NCBI GenBank assembly: GCA_002811645.1 | Contig: PDIP01000019.1 | Location: 169,281 to 233,280, forward strand | Length of the DNA stretch: 64,000 nucleotides | DNA from: Corallochytrium limacisporum | Lineage: Eukaryota; Opisthokonta | Direction: 5' to 3' | Part shown: positions 51,361 to 61,020 of the stretch, piece after piece | How the letters are laid out: the number at the start of each line of letters is the position of its first letter | Numbering within the stretch: the first letter of the stretch is position 1 | Program-made: the position numbers and the translations under genes | Notes under the pieces: model-generated | What the model was told of the DNA's origin: nothing | The model's input: the letters and a program-made list of their open reading frames with translations, nothing else | The model's database searches: none

Positions 51361-51765
51361 CTATGACTTGTCGCTTGTACCCGCTCGCTCCTTGAATGCC
51401 TGAACTTCTGCAGGATCAATGTCCGACATATACTTCTCCAGGGTGTTCTTTAGTTCGTGAATTGAGTAGCTCATTCCATTCGCATTCTCACTTTGTTCGA
51501 TTGTCGATTCCAAGAGCGCTCGAGCAAAGAGATCAGGGTTGCTGTCCTGGTCCACTGCTCCCAGCAGTTCAACGGGGATCATGACATCGCTTTTGTTGGC
51601 AGCCTCTACATTGCGCATTAGCTCGAAGACCTCGCTCAGATACATTGCTGCCGCTTCTGGGGACTTCGGTTGCTTTGCCGCAGTTTCCACCAGGAAAACC
51701 TGATCTATTAGACTCTTTACCGCATCTCCGAGCTTCTCAAGCTCAGAGTCCTTCTGTTCACTCAT
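51361..51765 (-). CDS. MED10: Mediator complex subunit 10
   Basis: A 134-residue protein matching MED10 (yeast Nut2), a subunit of the Mediator middle module that links activators to RNA polymerase II. The diagnostic stretch is IPVELLGAVDQDSNPDLF (residues 63-80), and the rest is helical as in the family. Length is typical (about 135-160). The first ATG is at 51765; a few upstream in-frame codons lack an ATG. It is one of the smallest secure genes in the window and shares a 781-base head-to-head spacer with VAC14. Function is inferred from the family. Confidence 0.88.
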   Translation of the reverse strand: MSEQKDSELEKLGDAVKSLIDQVFLVETAAKQPKSPEAAAMYLSEVFELMRNVEAANKSDVMIPVELLGAVDQDSNPDLFARALLESTIEQSENANGMSYSIHELKNTLEKYMSDIDPAEVQAFKERAGTSDKS

Positions 51766-52546
51766 GGTTCTCAAACTTTCTTCGTCTGCTACGGATTCTT
51801 GTTCTTCAGGATCGATTCCTTTCTTTGAAATTTGAACTTCACAGCCACGTATCTGCTTTCGAACTAGACACGTTGTGGTTTAATATCCATATATAAAAAA
51901 AAAACTGGCGAAAGTCATCCAATGCTCCTGAAATAGTTTCTCTCGTTCGCTTACATGACCCCCAATTCGTAGCCAACTCAGGTCGCAACTCTATCTCCCG
52001 TCTCCCAGGGATCAGAGGGCGCAATACGTGCCACCCAGGGGCGGCGGGAGAGGGGGCATAGTTTTGGTGAAAGCCACCAAGGCAGTACGACACCAGATCA
52101 ATAGCAAAGACCGGGGGGAAGGTCAGAAAAAAAACAGGCGGGGGAGGTTTGGTCCCCATTGGGGGCCCAGGAACTGGCGCGCTCTGCCTGCTGTTTCCTT
52201 TGTTATGCCCCTTCAACGGTTCGACCCCAGTACTGGCTGAGGATTCTGGACACTTTCGAGGTTCATAGCGGGTCAGGGGGACCCACTCTGGACCTGCGGA
52301 ACAGACACCAATCAATGCTCGTTTGGTTATGACATTGCAGATCTGGCTATTTCGGAGATGCTCCCTGCATCCTTAGCACCCCTGATAAGTGATTCCTATT
52401 GTAGGGACATGTACAGAAAACGTCTCAGGAAATGATCGGATTGCCGCCATGAGTTGAGGACGGCCGAAACATAATCACAAGTCTTCGAACCTACAAACTG
52501 GGACAAAGAAGGTGAGATATTGGACCTTCTATCACCGACAGCAAAG
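51766..52546. promoter_or_regulatory. divergent spacer MED10 / VAC14
   Basis: A 781-base head-to-head spacer. A G-rich stretch at about 52035-52170 includes several G runs of four to six on the plus strand. No coding frame accepted and no named element supported. Confidence 0.4.
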
Positions 52547-54898
52547 ATGGCGGCGGGTCCATCATCGTCATATAGATCTGGGAGCAATATGGCACCCTTG
52601 CCCATCCTGGTCACTCGGGGGCTCAATGACAAATTGTACGACAGGAGAAAGATTGCGGCCCTCGAAGTAGAACGAATTGTGAAAGAGGCACTGCATGCTG
52701 AAGACCAGGAACATATTCAAGCCATTGTTGCATATATTCGGAAGGAATTCGCCTACTCTCCAACAGCCAATGCACGGAAAGGAGGTCTGATTGCATTGGC
52801 AGCCATTGCTATTGCCATGGGACCGGACAATATCAAAGACCACATCCACCAGATAGTGCCACCGGCTCTGGCCTGCTTTCAGGATCCGGACTCCCGTATT
52901 CGGTACTATGCGTGTGAGGCCCTGTATAATATTATGAAGGTCGCACGGTACCACATCCTCGAGTTCTTCAATGACATCTTTGACAGTTTGAGCCGGCTAG
53001 CTGCGGATCCGGATCCGAATGTAAAAAACGGGGCTGAACTCACAGATCGCCTTCTTAAGGATGTTGTAATCGAATCTACCTTTTTTGACGTGCAGAAATT
53101 TATTCCACTATTGAAAGAACGTATTCAGGTCATTGATCCGTTCGTTCGCCAGTTTGTGGTCAGCTGGATTGACACCTTGGATGGGGTACCGGACATTGAT
53201 TTGGTTGAGTACTTGCCAGAGTTTTTAGACGGTCTTTTTATGATCCTCAGTGATCCCAAGACAACGCTGCAAACCCAAACACAGAAACAACTTGAAGAAT
53301 TTTTGCGGGAGATTGAGTCCAGCAATCGGGTAAACTACCGTGCTATGATCACTATTGTCATCAAACACTGTAATTCCCGCGACTTTGAGACGAGGCAGAT
53401 GGCTCTCACGTGGCTCTTTACCTTCACACGCATGTACGGCACCGGAATACTTGCATATTTGCCAGATATTTTACGTGTTGTACTGCCGTATCTTTCTTCA
53501 CCCAAAGCCCAGTTGAAGTCTGCCGCAAAGGATGTAAACCAGGCTCTTCTACATGTCATTGAGCGCCCTGATGAGTGCATGCCGCCGCCAACTATTAACG
53601 ATGCGACTGGTGATGAGGAGAAGGTAGACCTGGAGAGTGAACTCAAAGTTGGCCCGGTAATTAAGACCCTGAATCTGCAGCTACTCGACAAAGCAACCGT
53701 GACACGAAGGGAGGCACTACTGTGGTACCTTACTCTCCACCGTCACCGTCCGGACGACCTCTTAGATCACGTCGACGAGTTCTTCCCTCCGCTGCTAAAG
53801 ACCTTGTGCGATACAAGCAACGAAGTGGTTCTGAAGGCCTTAGAAATTCTGGCAGAGATTTGCTGTAGCACCGAAGACTCCAAGGGCACGCTGAACGGTG
53901 CGGTAGGGACTGCAGAACAGCAGCCGTATGTTCCACAAGTTAAGGTGAAAGAGCACTACTTTGATCGCTTCGTTAAAGAACTGATCAACTTGTTTGCAGA
54001 AGATAAGGATTTCCTGCTGTCCCGCGGCAGCTTCATTGTGAAAAAGGCCTGTACCTTGATGCCAGCTAGAGCATTACTCAGCTCCTTGGCCACCAACCTG
54101 ACGCTGGAACGTGTGCCAGATGAACAGATCATTTGCAGCATTGTCCAGCTCGCCAACTACACACTTCTCACCGCCGGAGAGCTGCAGGAAGTGCGCAATA
54201 CTATCAAGGAGCTGGACTCCGTGGAGGCTGTTGAGTTCTTCTCACTTCTATACAAGTGCTGGTCAGTGAATCCCATTAGTCTGTTCTCCCTTTGCCTGCT
54301 TGCCCAAAAGTATGAACATGCCTACAAGCTTATCGTCATTTGTGGCACACTGGAGATCAATGTTCAGTTCCTCATTGAAGTTGACAAACTGGTGCAGATG
54401 CTGGAGAGCCCGATTTTTGCGTATCTGCGACTTCAACTCTTGGAACCTGCGAAGCACCCTTACTTGTTGCAGTGCCTGTACGGTATTCTAATGATCTTGC
54501 CGCAGTCTCCTGCCTTTACGCTGTTGCAGAACCGTTTGAGTGCTGTACCCCCATCGATGATGACAGCCACGCATGGGGAGCACCGCAAGAACCTTAAGGA
54601 AGCGGCCACAGACCGGAGTCCCGTGACTAAGAAAAAATCCAAGGACAAGTCACGCAGCTTCTTTGCAAAGTCCAAGGCGAATCAGGATGAGGTACCCGCT
54701 AACAACAACGAAGGCGACGAAAACAACAGCACCGAGGACGGTCTGCAGCGTGGGTTCGGTTCCAATCCCTCCCTTCTCAGTGGTCGCAGTCGGGAGGTGA
54801 GTCGGGACCAAACTGGTGATCTCGACTTTGATGACCTTTTGGTCCATTTCATGGATGTTAGGCGTCAGTTAGACGAGCTGCGTCACCAAAACCTGTAG
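52547..54898 (+). CDS. VAC14: VAC14, PIKfyve/Fab1 complex scaffold
   Basis: A 783-residue HEAT-repeat scaffold that holds the kinase Fab1/PIKfyve and the phosphatase Fig4 on the vacuole or endosome membrane, controlling phosphatidylinositol 3,5-bisphosphate. The N-terminal Vac14 block is clear: LNDKLYDRRKIAALEVE (about 25-41), RKGGLIALAAIAIAMG and IVPPALACFQDPDSRIRYY. HEAT repeats fill the middle. The Fig4-binding C-terminal block is present (YKCWSVNPISLFSLCLLAQ, then YEHAYKLI). A Lys- and Asn-rich disordered tail ends in DFDDLLVHFMDVR. The ATG at 52547 was chosen because the open frame upstream has no ATG. It is tail to tail with RPN8 (160 bases). Confidence 0.93.
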   Translation: MAAGPSSSYRSGSNMAPLPILVTRGLNDKLYDRRKIAALEVERIVKEALHAEDQEHIQAIVAYIRKEFAYSPTANARKGGLIALAAIAIAMGPDNIKDHIHQIVPPALACFQDPDSRIRYYACEALYNIMKVARYHILEFFNDIFDSLSRLAADPDPNVKNGAELTDRLLKDVVIESTFFDVQKFIPLLKERIQVIDPFVRQFVVSWIDTLDGVPDIDLVEYLPEFLDGLFMILSDPKTTLQTQTQKQLEEFLREIESSNRVNYRAMITIVIKHCNSRDFETRQMALTWLFTFTRMYGTGILAYLPDILRVVLPYLSSPKAQLKSAAKDVNQALLHVIERPDECMPPPTINDATGDEEKVDLESELKVGPVIKTLNLQLLDKATVTRREALLWYLTLHRHRPDDLLDHVDEFFPPLLKTLCDTSNEVVLKALEILAEICCSTEDSKGTLNGAVGTAEQQPYVPQVKVKEHYFDRFVKELINLFAEDKDFLLSRGSFIVKKACTLMPARALLSSLATNLTLERVPDEQIICSIVQLANYTLLTAGELQEVRNTIKELDSVEAVEFFSLLYKCWSVNPISLFSLCLLAQKYEHAYKLIVICGTLEINVQFLIEVDKLVQMLESPIFAYLRLQLLEPAKHPYLLQCLYGILMILPQSPAFTLLQNRLSAVPPSMMTATHGEHRKNLKEAATDRSPVTKKKSKDKSRSFFAKSKANQDEVPANNNEGDENNSTEDGLQRGFGSNPSLLSGRSREVSRDQTGDLDFDDLLVHFMDVRRQLDELRHQNL

Positions 54899-55058
54899 AT
54901 TTAACCAACGTAACACTCACTTGAGTACACTCTTAGATTTTTAATGCGTTCAAGAGACTGCTTGTCTTTCATGGAACGGAGTCAAGGATGTGTCTCTACT
55001 GCCTCCAATAATAGACTACAAAGAAAGAGGAACGAAAGACGACATGTCTGCAACACAC

Positions 55059-56060
55059 TTACGATCCGTCCGCCTTGGCAGTTTCCTTGTCCTTCTTGTC
55101 TGCCTTATCCTTCTCTTCAGCAGCCTTCTTCTCCTTCTCCTTTTCCAGATCCTCCTCCAGACCATCCTCTCGCTGTTCGTGCTCCCGATTTTCAATCTTG
55201 TTGTCGATAAGATTGTGCAGAGCAATGATGGAACGAATCATAGCGGCAAGGTAGATGATCAGGAACTGGTCGTTTGTCTTTACACTGAAGGCAGTGAGCA
55301 GACTCTCTAGGTTCAGGTTTGGGAGAAGGTTTAGCAGGTCCTGCAGCTGGTACATGATCTGGTAGTTGATGGGCAACTCACCTTTGTGTACCTTCTCCAC
55401 GTACTGATGAACATCGTCAAGCCGTGTCTTCAGACTGCGCAGCGCAGACATCTGGTTGCTGATTCGCTGAGCCAAAGTTCCTGCAGTGGAGTCCTTGATG
55501 TCACGTAATAAGTGTTCCACACCGACTTCCTCCGCCTCTTCTGCACCGATCTCGGAAGGAATGTGCTCAAAGGTTTTGCTCTTCGGAGTACCGTCGTCAT
55601 GAACCTCTTCAACGGCGTAGTAAGCGTCAGTAGGAATACCCATCTCCCGAGGAGTCACCTCAATGATCACCAGTACTGCATTGGGGCTGAAGCGGCGGAT
55701 CAAGTCGTTGATCAGCATATCGTTCTTACGTAAGGCAGGTCCCGTTGAGTACCAACCTACAACACGTTCCCGAGCATTGACCTTGCGGAACATGTTGAAC
55801 ATATTTTCCAGGTAGTTGTGGTCCAGAAAATGGATGCTGGGATCCTTCTCGTCTTCCTCGAAGGGTACTGCGAACGAATTACTCACGTCTAGTTCATTAC
55901 CCTTCCTTGCACCCAGCAGCACACCAACCACACGCTTGCTCGTGTTCTTTGCTACACGATTATAATGGTCTACCACGCTTAACAACACCAAAGGATGCAC
56001 GACCACCCGTTGCGGCTTCCATAGTGTGTAGTTTGTGTTCGGTCCGAATGTATCTTCCAT
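55059..56060 (-). CDS. RPN8: 26S proteasome regulatory subunit RPN8
   Basis: A 333-residue non-catalytic MPN subunit of the proteasome lid (human PSMD7), partner of the deubiquitinase RPN11. The MPN domain spans about 18-150: [29 protein letters not shown], and [19 protein letters not shown], where the zinc-binding His pair of active JAMM enzymes is absent, as normal for RPN8. A helical region with [16 protein letters not shown] and [19 protein letters not shown] follows. The C-terminus is a strongly charged KEKE tract (from about 300). Length matches the family. The start is the first ATG. It shares a 1.4 kb head-to-head spacer with eIF3c. Confidence 0.96.
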   Translation of the reverse strand: MEDTFGPNTNYTLWKPQRVVVHPLVLLSVVDHYNRVAKNTSKRVVGVLLGARKGNELDVSNSFAVPFEEDEKDPSIHFLDHNYLENMFNMFRKVNARERVVGWYSTGPALRKNDMLINDLIRRFSPNAVLVIIEVTPREMGIPTDAYYAVEEVHDDGTPKSKTFEHIPSEIGAEEAEEVGVEHLLRDIKDSTAGTLAQRISNQMSALRSLKTRLDDVHQYVEKVHKGELPINYQIMYQLQDLLNLLPNLNLESLLTAFSVKTNDQFLIIYLAAMIRSIIALHNLIDNKIENREHEQREDGLEEDLEKEKEKKAAEEKDKADKKDKETAKADGS

Positions 56061-57465
56061 AGTTTACGATGTGTCTAAACTTAAACTTACAACAAACCAG
56101 TGTTGATATACAGTTATTTAGTTGTTCTACTGCTCTCTTGTTCAGTTCCTCGAATTTCTTTGATCAAAGTCTGCGACAACACCAAACAAATCTATTCATC
56201 CAATTCCTATGTGAACTAGGTTACTCTCGGTCAACAACGCTGAATGTTGCTGTTACCCAATCAGGAGCAAAGACAGGCTTGATGTAGCTAACGAGACCTC
56301 AAAATTACTTGAATTTGTCGAAAACGTTTTGCGGAAGGGATGATCCAGAAATATGCGGCTCCCGGGTGTTGTCCGGTCTGCGTCACATTAGTGGCTGTTT
56401 GGACTTCCTCTTCGTTCCCGAAGGCGAAGTCGGGCGGTTAAGAATCGGACCGTGTCTGGACTCCTCCAGCTCAGATATGACACCTGGCAGGTGTTTCTCT
56501 TTCCACGGCCGACGCAGTTGGCGCCTTTACAGTTTACCGTAGTAAATGTACCACAGACTTTGTTGTTCCTTTGCGTTTCTTGGACGAAGAAGGGGGAGGG
56601 GGGGGAAAGCAGGAGGGGACGAGGGGAGCCAGAAGGCGAAGGGCGCAACAGACGGAGAGGGGGCAGGAAGAGGGAGAGTGAGTGACTTGGTTTGGGACAG
56701 CCAATGGAAAAAGCGAAACCCCTAAACAGTTAATCCAATTTAATCACTTTTGGTTTTCTACCGGTGTTCTTCGGCTTCACGCGAAGGGCATAACAAAGGC
56801 GATTGAAGAAGAAATGACAGGTTCATCGTACACTAGGCAACTTATTAAGTATAGGCCTGGGCGGTAGTCAAATTGATCGGATGTATGTGAGCGCACTCTG
56901 ACCTATCCTTCTCTTGTTCTTCAATGGGTCGAATAGTAAGAGTACTGTGTTTCCCTGGCTTGGCGGAAGCAACGGAAGAATGGCGCCCGGGGTGGGGGAG
57001 GAGGGGGGAGGGGGGACCAGAATTACAGCCAAGCGGGCGACACGTGGGGGGCCTCCCAGTGCTGCTCCTGCTGCTTACTTCAGCTGGATTCCCTGCCCCT
57101 TGGCCTATTTTCCAGCCCACCACCCCGCAGCGGGCGCTCCTAGCGCAGGGGGGCTGTAGCTTCCCTATCCTCAGCTTACAAACAGCCAGGTCTCACACGC
57201 ACGCAAGCAACTCATTCCGCCACAGATTACGCATGGGAAGAGTACCATCGCACACGAAACATTTAGTGCAGGAACCGTGGGCTCGGTCAGAACTGTAAAT
57301 GGCAAGGGGTTCAGCCCATATACATTCTTATGTTACTGTGGAGGTAGAGCTATTGTATACTTTGCTGCTATTTAATCTATCCAGGTCATTGCATGGAAAT
57401 ATCGGACAGAAACAATATTAGTGACACTTTTGTACAACTAGTGCGGGAAAAACGCTGCAGCAAGA
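56061..57465. promoter_or_regulatory. divergent spacer RPN8 / eIF3c with purine-rich tract
   Basis: A 1.4 kb head-to-head spacer between two strongly expressed housekeeping genes. From about 56585 to 56680 the plus strand is nearly all purine, with an eight-G run at 56598-56605. A G-quadruplex candidate lies at 56989-57015 (four G runs of four to six with short loops). The last 150 bases before eIF3c are A/T-richer. Confidence 0.5.
56989..57015 (+). other. G-quadruplex candidate
   Basis: Four G runs of four to six bases separated by loops of one to four bases, at 56989-57015, about 450 bases upstream of the eIF3c start. This fits the standard quadruplex pattern by eye; folding is not shown. 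Confidence 0.55.
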
Positions 57466-60240
57466 ATGTCGGGAATCGCATCCCGCTTTTACGCAGCATC
57501 TTCCTCCGGGTCGGAGGACGAGCAGAGTGACGATGAGTCCTTTGAACAGCAGGTTCCGGCCGGACGTAGTCGTTTCCTGGCCAGTGACAGTGAGTCTGAA
57601 GACGAAGAACGTGTGGTAAAGTCAAAGAAGGACAAGCGTTTCGAAGAACTTGCTGAACTCGGTCGCAATATTCGCAACCATAAAAACATTAAGGACTGGA
57701 ATGCCGCACAGTCTGACTATGACGCAATGGAGAAGGCACTAAAGAAGACCAAGGGAATCGTTGGGGGTGGTGCCACGCCGAAGATATTCCTGAAGTACCT
57801 GATCGAACTCGACGAAGCCGTGGAACAGGCAGCAGCAGATAAGGAGGGTCGCAAGAAAATGAGCAAGACCTCCGTGAAGGCATTGAACGCCTTGCGTCAG
57901 AAGCTGCGCAAGGCTGTGCGTGCTTATGAGGGTGAGATTGAGCTCTACAAGAAGGATCCTCTGGTATCTGGCGAATCTGACGACGAGGACGAAGACGAGG
58001 ATGAGGACGAGTCGGAGACTGAGAGCGAGGAAGAGGAGAGCGAGGACGAAGCCCCGAAGGCTGCTACTAAGGCTCCCGCCAGCCGTTTCCTGCGCGCCGC
58101 TGCGGGCGGTGATTCCGACTCTGAGACAGACAGTGACGAGAGTAGTGACGATGATGATGACCAGGTGGCTCCTTCATCCAAGTGGTTGAAGGCCAGCTCT
58201 GACAGCAAGAAGAAGAGCAAAGCCCCGAAGGAAAAGAAGACTAAGGTTTCCAAGGGACCTATCGAAGGCATTGACTCCGTAATCACCACTAATGACTTCA
58301 CTACAGTGCAGGCACCTACTAGCAAGGGAGCCAAATCCAAGGATCTGTTTGAGGGTGAGAAGGACATTACAGTTGAGGTTGTGCAGAACAAGATTCTTGA
58401 CGTCTTGGCCCAGCGTGGTCGCCGTGGTACGGACCGTGCTGAACAGGTTACCCTGTTTAAGAAGATCCGCGAAGTTGCCCGAGAGAACAAGCTTGGTTTG
58501 GGTATCGACCTTAAAATCCTTTTGCACCTGATTAGCGCCCAGTTCGATCTGACTCCTGCGACAGCCACCCACATGGATTTGGAGCACTGGAATACCTGCT
58601 ACGAATTCATTATGGAACTGATCCGTGAACTCGAGGATCATCCTGAGATTCGCATGGGCGAGGACTTCTCTGAGGAGGAAGAGATTCTGGAGCCCGAGGA
58701 TGGCAAGTACATGATCAGGGGTTCCCCAATCTCCCTGGTGGAGCGTCTCGACGACGAGTTTACTCGTTCTCTGCAGAATCTGGATCCCCACACCACCGCC
58801 TATGTTGACCGGCTCAAGGACGATCAGCGCCTCATTGAAATGATCATACACATGGAGAAGATCTTGGTGGCCTACGGCAACAATGCCAACATCTGCCGCA
58901 TTTACCTGCGTCACCTGGAGCACGTCTACTATCGCGTGGACAAGGATCTATTGCAGCAGACCGACTTCTCCGCCCCATCTGCTGGTCGCAGCATCCAGAC
59001 CGGCATCCATGGTTATGTTGAGGCCGACGTACACGCCGAGAGCTTGGAGCTTGTGACCAAACTGGCTACCTACCTGTACCGCTACGATGACACTGGTCGC
59101 CTGCGTACTAAGGCTATGCTCTACCATATTTACTTCTTGGCTCTACACAATTTCTGGCACAAGAGCCGTGATCTGTTGCTAATGAGTCACTTGCAGGACG
59201 CTGTTGTGAACCTCGATATTCCTGCCCAGATTATTTACAACCGTACAATCGTGCAGGTTGGTCTGTGTGCATTCCGCACTGGTCACATCCGTGAGGCCCA
59301 CCAAGCCCTTCACGACGTGATTGTTAGCAACCGGTTCCGAGAGCTACTGGCCCAGGGTACCGCCAGCCAACGCTTCCGTGACCAAGAACGCAATCGCGAA
59401 CAAGAAAAGGTTGAGAAACGCCGGCAGATGCCCTTCCACATGCACATTAACCTGGAACTTCTGGAATGTGTCTACCACTGCTGCGTTCTCTTGCTGGAGA
59501 TCCCCCCGATGGCTTCTGGTCTGCATGGTGACCGCCGTCGCATGATCTCCCGGCCATTCCGTCGTCTGCTCGATATCTTCGAGAAGCAGCCGTTCAATGG
59601 ACCCCCGGAGAACACCAAGGAGCACGTCGTGGCTGCCGCCCGTGCTTTGATGCAAGGTGAGTGGCGAAAGACTCAGGACCTGGTCCTAAACTTGAAGATT
59701 TGGAACCTTATGCCCGATCACGAGAACGTAAAGAAAATGCTGGCCCGCAAGATCCAAGAGGAAGGTCTTCGCACCTACCTATTTGCCTACTCTGGCGTTT
59801 ACGAGACGCTGCGTCTTGAGGTTCTGGCTGAGATGTTCGAGCTGCCCACAAATGTGGCCTACTCTATCATCTCTAAGATGATGATCAACAACGAGCTCTC
59901 CGCCAGTTGGGACCAGCCTAGCCAGAGCATTGTCCTGCACCGTGCCGAGGCTACGAAGCTGCAGTTCCTGACCTATCAAGCCGCTGAAAAGGCCATGGAC
60001 ATCCTAGTCTACAACGAACAGATGCTTGAGCGCCAGTCAATGGGTGCTTTCAGCTTCCGTGGACGTGGACGCGGTGGCCGAGGCGATGGAGAAGGCTTCC
60101 AATTCCGCAAGCGGGAAGGTGGCAACTTCCGAGGAAGAGGCGGTCGTGGCGGTCGTGGCGGTCGCCGCGGGGGCCTGGGACTCTTCCGTACCATCGAACC
60201 CCCGAGCCAGCGCCGGATTGCACAGCGGGTTGGCTACTAA
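57466..60240 (+). CDS. NIP1: translation initiation factor eIF3 subunit c
   Basis: A 924-residue core subunit of eIF3 (human EIF3C, yeast NIP1), which binds the 40S ribosome and eIF1/eIF5 during initiation. The opening MSGIASRFYAASS with an acidic Ser-rich stretch and SRFLASDSESEDE is the usual N-terminus. It is followed by the eIF3c_N region (KRFEELAELGRNIRNHKNIK), a long Asp/Glu-rich insert (about 165-190), and the helical body with VGLCAFRTGHIREAHQALHD. The PCI winged helix is at about 770-850 (YSGVYETLRLEVLAEMFELP). The C-terminus is an RGG-rich tail (about 862-906), as in animal eIF3c and unlike yeast NIP1. The start is the first ATG. Codon use is GC-rich, as expected for a highly expressed gene. 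Confidence 0.95.
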   Translation: MSGIASRFYAASSSGSEDEQSDDESFEQQVPAGRSRFLASDSESEDEERVVKSKKDKRFEELAELGRNIRNHKNIKDWNAAQSDYDAMEKALKKTKGIVGGGATPKIFLKYLIELDEAVEQAAADKEGRKKMSKTSVKALNALRQKLRKAVRAYEGEIELYKKDPLVSGESDDEDEDEDEDESETESEEEESEDEAPKAATKAPASRFLRAAAGGDSDSETDSDESSDDDDDQVAPSSKWLKASSDSKKKSKAPKEKKTKVSKGPIEGIDSVITTNDFTTVQAPTSKGAKSKDLFEGEKDITVEVVQNKILDVLAQRGRRGTDRAEQVTLFKKIREVARENKLGLGIDLKILLHLISAQFDLTPATATHMDLEHWNTCYEFIMELIRELEDHPEIRMGEDFSEEEEILEPEDGKYMIRGSPISLVERLDDEFTRSLQNLDPHTTAYVDRLKDDQRLIEMIIHMEKILVAYGNNANICRIYLRHLEHVYYRVDKDLLQQTDFSAPSAGRSIQTGIHGYVEADVHAESLELVTKLATYLYRYDDTGRLRTKAMLYHIYFLALHNFWHKSRDLLLMSHLQDAVVNLDIPAQIIYNRTIVQVGLCAFRTGHIREAHQALHDVIVSNRFRELLAQGTASQRFRDQERNREQEKVEKRRQMPFHMHINLELLECVYHCCVLLLEIPPMASGLHGDRRRMISRPFRRLLDIFEKQPFNGPPENTKEHVVAAARALMQGEWRKTQDLVLNLKIWNLMPDHENVKKMLARKIQEEGLRTYLFAYSGVYETLRLEVLAEMFELPTNVAYSIISKMMINNELSASWDQPSQSIVLHRAEATKLQFLTYQAAEKAMDILVYNEQMLERQSMGAFSFRGRGRGGRGDGEGFQFRKREGGNFRGRGGRGGRGGRRGGLGLFRTIEPPSQRRIAQRVGY

Positions 60241-61020
60241 GTCACACGGCTTCGGACCTCTCGTAAACATGAACATCGCATCTCCTCTTTGCACCATCTC
60301 TTTTGCATCAATGGAGATCGTCTTACAGCACAGAATACAAACTAGCTCCTTCTTTACCATATGTTGATACTGTATTACTTGTGGTTCCCTGCTACTGTCC
60401 TTCCGATCTGACGGGTCAATAACATTTCGGACGGGGCCCTGATTCTCTGTTCATCTCCATGCTTTGCCCCTTCAAACACCATGGGCTCAGGCTGCTACGT
60501 CAACCAGCTGCAACGCCCTCCCCACTGCACCTACCGCACCCCCCAACCTTCCGCAACCGCAAAGCGTTGCCCAATTTTTCCGTTCGGGCTTGCTTACGTT
60601 TCGATTACCAGGACGGGCACCCGCCGGCCGTAAGAAACAAGTGTCCCGGGCCGTAGGGATCGCAGTACGAGTCCAAACCCGGCAACAGAGGGTTCGTACG
60701 TGTTTTCTGACTGATCGTACGCGCTTTCGTTGGCTGTCAAATTCTTAGGGTGGAAGTATTGCGGTCCATATGGCAGGCACATCATCTTGCACCAGGGTGT
60801 GGCTGTCGTGGCTGCTGGTGGTCTGCAGAGGTGTGATTCGTTCTTCGTTTTCGGGCGTGGTGCATAGTATTTAAACGAGATAGAATGTCCAACGCAAACC
60901 GGCCCCAGGCCATACTGCCACATCCATAGTCTGCCCCAAGAATAGCATTGTGGTCTCCTCATGATCACAATAGCATCGAAACTTTAGTTACCAGCAAACG
61001 GAGAAGCAAAACACCTGTTC
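60241..61020. promoter_or_regulatory. spacer upstream of the phytochrome gene
   Basis: A 780-base tandem spacer. A C-rich stretch lies near 60535-60550. A TATA-like TATTTAAAC at 60868-60876 lies about 145 bases before the phytochrome ATG; it could be a core promoter element, but this is weak. An in-frame TAG at 60985 confirms that the ATG at 61021 is the first possible start. Confidence 0.4.

Noticed and set aside
52190-52240. tRNA-like T-arm (GGTTCGACCCC)
   Set aside because: Flanks do not pair to make a T-stem, and no anticodon arm is present upstream.
55059-56060. Loss of the metalloprotease motif in the MPN protein
   Set aside because: The missing zinc ligands are normal for RPN8, which is non-catalytic.
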